DNA from: Pseudomonadales bacterium
GTDB lineage: Bacteria > Pseudomonadota > Gammaproteobacteria > Pseudomonadales > IMCC2047
Assembly (NCBI GenBank): GCA_024234615.1
Contig: JACKNY010000001.1
Span: 834,501-898,500 of the forward strand
Length of the DNA: 64,000 nucleotides
Direction of reading: 5' to 3'
The notes under the pieces are model-generated. The model saw nothing but the letters and a program-made list of their open reading frames with translations. It had not been told where the DNA came from and ran no database searches. Positions 61,090 to 64,000 of this stretch are shown here, piece after piece (within the stretch, counting starts at the first letter, position 1; every line of letters begins with the position of its first letter). Made by a program: the position numbers and the translations under genes.

Positions 61090-62925
61090 ATGCGCCCTGA
61101 GTCTTCCGAGCCGTTATTTTTAACACCGGATATACGCTTCGTAGAAACGGAGGAGGGTGCCATTTACCTGAGCTCGAATCAGCCGCTCGGTACTTTGCCT
61201 CCCTCCATTTTGACTTATCTAGAAAGCTGGGCACAGCAACGCCCTGATACTGTTTTTCTTGCCGAGCGTAACCCGTTCGATCCGTCTCGGTGGGATTGCA
61301 TTACCTATGCGCAAACACTCCAGCGGGTCAGCCAATTGGCGCAGGCGTTAAGTGGCACAGAACTTTCGGCCGAGCGGCCGCTGATGATTGTTAGTGGTAA
61401 CAGTATTTCATCTGGATTGATGACACTGGCCTGCATGATGATTGGCGTGCCAGTGGCACCCATTTCACCATCCTATTCGTTGCTATCAAAGGATTTCAGC
61501 AAGGTAAAACACATACAACAACTGATTACCCCCGGCCTGGTGTTTGCGGAGAACTTTCAGGCATTCAAACCGGTGTTGGAATTATTCCAGGGTATGGGCA
61601 CTCCAGTGATTACCGCCGATTCAGCATTATCTGGCAATGGTGTGCTTAATTTGGCCAGATTAATAGCGTCGCAGGAGGGGGCTGAGTTTTTACCTAGAGC
61701 CGCAACGATCAACCCCGATACCTTGGCAAAAATACTCTTCACCTCCGGCTCGACCGGCATGCCCAAGGGCGTTATGAATACCCATAGAATGCTGGTCAGC
61801 AACCAGGAAGCTATCGCCAAAATCTGGCCTTTTGTTCAGCAACCTGGGCAAGTTTTTCTCGATTGGTTGCCTTGGCATCATACCTTTGGCGGTAACCATA
61901 ACTTTAATATGGCACTGCGCAATGGCGGTTCGTTGTATATTGATGGTGGAAAACCCACCTCCGAAGGTATAAAAACGACACTGCGTAATATGGCCGATAT
62001 ATCTCCCACCCTCTATTTTAACGTAGCGGCGGGCTATGAGTTATTAGTCAGCGAGTTGGAGCAGGACGATGTGCTGGCAGTAAAGTTTTTTAGCCAACTG
62101 AAATTGCTTTTTTTCGCAGCGGCAGCGTTACCTAATTCGACCTGGAACAGACTACAAGCTTTAATCGATAAATACGCCTCTTGCGAAATTCCGATTACCA
62201 GTAGTTGGGGTGCCACAGAAACCTCACCACTTTGTACCTCCGTTTATTTTTCTAATCAATTAGCGAGAAATATTGGGCTGCCCGTACCCGGTACCGATGT
62301 CAAACTGGCGCCAGTCGGCGATCTCATCGAACTGAGAGTGAAAGGCCCCAACATCATGCCGGGCTATTTTCAAAATGAGGCACAAACCAAGGAAGTTTTT
62401 GATGAGGAGGGCTACTTCTGTAGCGGCGATGCGGTCGAACTGATTGATCGCAATAATCCAATGCTGGGGTTGATGTTTAAGGGTAGGGTTAATGAAAATT
62501 TCAAACTACTCACCGGCACCTGGGTAAACGTGGGTGAACTACGGGTGGCAGTTGTTGAAGCGCTGTCGCCATTGGCGACAGATGTGGTTATCTGCGGGCA
62601 TAACGAATACTATCTTGCTGTGCTGATTTTCCCTAACGTGGCCGAATGTGAAAAATTGATAGGTGGTGCTGGTGGGAGCAGCTTAATACTCAACCAGAAA
62701 TTACAGGCAGAAATCATCGCTAGGTTAACTGCACATAATTTAAAAAATTCTGGGTCATCTAAGCAGATTAGAAAGGCGCTGCTACTGGCTTCGCCACCAT
62801 CCTTTGATGACAACGAAATTACGGATAAAGGCTATTTGAACCAGCGTGGGGTGTTGACGCATCGTGCAGAAGATGTCATGAAGTTGTATGCTGCAAATTG
62901 TGCGGAGGAGGTTATTTCAATTTAG
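61090..62925 (+). CDS. Feruloyl-CoA-synthase-like acyl-CoA ligase
   Basis: A 611-residue AMP-forming ligase that would activate a hydroxycinnamate (ferulate, coumarate or similar) to its CoA thioester. Motifs: ILFTSGSTGMPKGVMNTHRM (P-loop), ITSSWGATETSPL (adenylate site), GYFCSGDAVELIDRNNP and the hinge FKGRVNENFKLLTGTWVN. The long C-terminal part and the FKLLTGTWVNVGELR block fit the feruloyl-CoA synthase group rather than fatty-acid ligases. No Ech/HCHL aldolase gene adjoins it, so side-chain shortening might instead use the beta-oxidation operon at 53151-56397. Substrate is not proved. Confidence 0.82.
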   Translation: MRPESSEPLFLTPDIRFVETEEGAIYLSSNQPLGTLPPSILTYLESWAQQRPDTVFLAERNPFDPSRWDCITYAQTLQRVSQLAQALSGTELSAERPLMIVSGNSISSGLMTLACMMIGVPVAPISPSYSLLSKDFSKVKHIQQLITPGLVFAENFQAFKPVLELFQGMGTPVITADSALSGNGVLNLARLIASQEGAEFLPRAATINPDTLAKILFTSGSTGMPKGVMNTHRMLVSNQEAIAKIWPFVQQPGQVFLDWLPWHHTFGGNHNFNMALRNGGSLYIDGGKPTSEGIKTTLRNMADISPTLYFNVAAGYELLVSELEQDDVLAVKFFSQLKLLFFAAAALPNSTWNRLQALIDKYASCEIPITSSWGATETSPLCTSVYFSNQLARNIGLPVPGTDVKLAPVGDLIELRVKGPNIMPGYFQNEAQTKEVFDEEGYFCSGDAVELIDRNNPMLGLMFKGRVNENFKLLTGTWVNVGELRVAVVEALSPLATDVVICGHNEYYLAVLIFPNVAECEKLIGGAGGSSLILNQKLQAEIIARLTAHNLKNSGSSKQIRKALLLASPPSFDDNEITDKGYLNQRGVLTHRAEDVMKLYAANCAEEVISI

Positions 62926-63088
62926 AGGGTCGATTCAACAGGCTTTTAGGTTTAGCTTTGGACGCATTACGGTGCTCGGCTCTTTTATCGTTCCGTTCGC
63001 CTTTTTGGCAAAACCGAAACAAGCTCGGTGGGCGGCTTCGTGCAAAAGGCATTTATATATTAACCCCATCTAAAACTGGAGAAAAACG

Positions 63089-63415
63089 ATGGCCGTTTAC
63101 GTGATAGCTGATGTTAAAGTAACCGATGACTCCTGGATTCCAGAATACGCCGCACATGTGCATGAAATTGTGCACCGGCACGGCGGTAAATACCTTTCTC
63201 GTAGCGGTAACATCATCAATGTTGAAGGCGAACCTTTGGACACGACGCTCATCGCTTTGCTGGAATTCCCCTCTATGGAGTCAGTCAAAGCCTTTGCCGA
63301 CGATCCCGACTACGCCAAATATGCGCAGGCGCGCCAAGCGGGAAGTGTGAGTAAACTCAATGTTATTGATGATACAGATGTGGCAGGGACTATTGCCTAT
63401 TTGGGTAAGGGATAG
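63089..63415 (+). CDS. DUF1330-family small protein
   Basis: A 108-residue ferredoxin-like-fold (dimeric alpha-beta barrel) protein with AVYVIADVKVTDDSWIPEYA, RHGGKYLSRSG and the FPSMESVKAFADDPDYAKY block typical of DUF1330. Members often sit in catabolic clusters, but their reaction is unknown. GGAGAAA lies before ATG 63089. It follows the ligase gene by 163 bp and precedes the Rieske gene by 144 bp. Confidence 0.85.
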   Translation: MAVYVIADVKVTDDSWIPEYAAHVHEIVHRHGGKYLSRSGNIINVEGEPLDTTLIALLEFPSMESVKAFADDPDYAKYAQARQAGSVSKLNVIDDTDVAGTIAYLGKG

Positions 63416-63559
63416 AATCCAAGAGTTGGTGTGTGACTTTTTGTCTAAAAAAATTAGGGCGTTTAGTCTAAGTTTCTAGATTTTTGATGGCGGTAATGTT
63501 GGATAATCAAGGTCAATGCCAACCGCCAAGAAATTTTTTATGGGATATCCAGATTAGCC

Positions 63560-64000
63560 ATGAGCCTAAGCGTTGAACAAATTCAAAGTCTGGTTGAGCC
63601 AGCACGGGTGCATAGCAGCGTCTATGTGGATTCAGAGATATTCCAACTGGAAATGCAGCGTATTTGGGGGCGCAGTTGGATCTATGTCGGTCACGAAAGC
63701 CAGGTTAAAAACCCCGGCGATTTTTACACCACCACTTTAGCTACTTTACCCGTTATTATGATTCGTGACGCCAAATCAAAAGTAATAAACGTGCTTCAGA
63801 ATCGCTGTGGGCACAGAGGTGCGATTGTCGCGCAACAGCAGTATGGTAATGCCAAATTGTTGCGTTGCCCTTATCACGGTTGGACCTATCGCACTGACGG
63901 TGGTATCCATGCTATTCCCCATCCCAAGGGCTATGAGGATACTGGCTTTGATAAGTGCGAAGCGCAGTATTCAATGCCAAAACTACCGCGTGTTGAGACT
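63560..64000 (+). CDS. Rieske aromatic oxygenase alpha subunit (partial, cut by window end)
   Basis: The open frame from ATG 63560 (MSLSVEQIQSLVEPARVHSS) runs off the window end with 147 codons seen. The Rieske [2Fe-2S] ligands are visible as CGHRG followed, 17 residues later, by CPYHGW, and the N-terminal WGRSWIYVGHESQVKNPGDF is typical of ring-hydroxylating oxygenase large subunits. The catalytic mononuclear-iron domain lies beyond position 64000. It probably hydroxylates or demethylates the aromatic substrate of this cluster. No reductase or beta subunit is seen within the window. Confidence 0.9.
   Translation, partial: MSLSVEQIQSLVEPARVHSSVYVDSEIFQLEMQRIWGRSWIYVGHESQVKNPGDFYTTTLATLPVIMIRDAKSKVINVLQNRCGHRGAIVAQQQYGNAKLLRCPYHGWTYRTDGGIHAIPHPKGYEDTGFDKCEAQYSMPKLPRVET

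Noticed and set aside
1..64000. CRISPR array, rRNA operon, prophage or toxin-antitoxin module
   Set aside because: I looked for regular spaced repeats, rRNA signatures and phage or toxin genes and saw none that could be supported.

Overview
The window reads as a chromosomal segment of a gammaproteobacterium. The housekeeping order thrS-infC-rpmI-rplT-pheS-pheT-ihfA-merR, together with HspQ, full-length Prc and an FKBP lipoprotein, is typical of that class. Two TonB-dependent receptors placed in aromatic-acid gene clusters suggest a marine or lignin-associated lineage, perhaps Cellvibrionales/Spongiibacteraceae. The class is well supported; the lineage is inference, since no search could be run.

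Region 1 (1-13.9 kb) is an aerobic benzoyl-CoA (box) catabolic locus. It holds a DUF4863-type protein, a hot-dog thioesterase, boxC-boxB-boxA, an MFS carrier, a TonB-dependent receptor, a BoxR/BzdR-type regulator (Xre HTH fused to a shikimate-kinase-like domain), an aryl-CoA ligase and an alpha/beta hydrolase. Its main non-coding signal is a repeated 14-bp palindrome (TGTA-N6-TACA, at 690, 1441, 9889, 11130 and 11267) in front of nearly every transcription unit. Two TGCA-N6-TGCA palindromes of the same geometry (10016, 11223) flank the regulator gene. I read these as one operator family that ties outer-membrane uptake, CoA activation and ring cleavage into one regulon.

Region 2 (14.0-23.1 kb) is housekeeping: mdh with a long, foldable 5' leader and a C-terminal extension, then thrS-infC-rpmI-rplT-pheST-ihfA-merR, then tRNA-Pro(GGG). 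infC probably starts at a non-standard AUC codon.

Region 3 (23.2-44.8 kb) is a surface-polysaccharide (O-antigen-like) island, visibly AT-rich up to about 37.5 kb and carrying three decayed insertion sequences (IS3-, ISL3- and IS5-like). It encodes parts of a UDP-ManNAc3NAcA-type pathway (WbpA-, WbpB- and WbpI-like), GDP-L-fucose synthesis (Gmd, Fcl), a sugar N-formyltransferase, an MBOAT O-acyltransferase with an SGNH-like partner, three glycosyltransferases, two SDR epimerases/reductases and two different kinds of initiating sugar-phosphate transferase. WbpD, WbpE, Wzx and Wzy are not seen, and an ABC-exporter membrane domain lacks its ATPase.

Region 4 (44.8-51.8 kb) is conserved core: a small DUF6316-like protein, hspQ, prc, an FKBP lipoprotein, an M18 aminopeptidase, hemH, a TagI-type glycosylase and tRNA-Glu(UUC).

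Region 5 (51.9-64.0 kb) is a second catabolic region. It has an AraC regulator, a thiolase, a 3-hydroxyacyl-CoA dehydrogenase/enoyl-CoA hydratase fusion in reversed domain order, a permease, a MarR regulator divergent from a second TonB-dependent receptor (a clear paralogue of the first), a feruloyl-CoA-synthase-like ligase, a DUF1330 protein and the start of a Rieske oxygenase alpha subunit cut by the window edge. A perfect 16-bp palindrome lies between marR and the receptor gene. Together these genes suggest uptake, CoA activation and side-chain shortening of a phenylpropanoid-like acid, whose benzoate-like product might enter the box pathway of Region 1.
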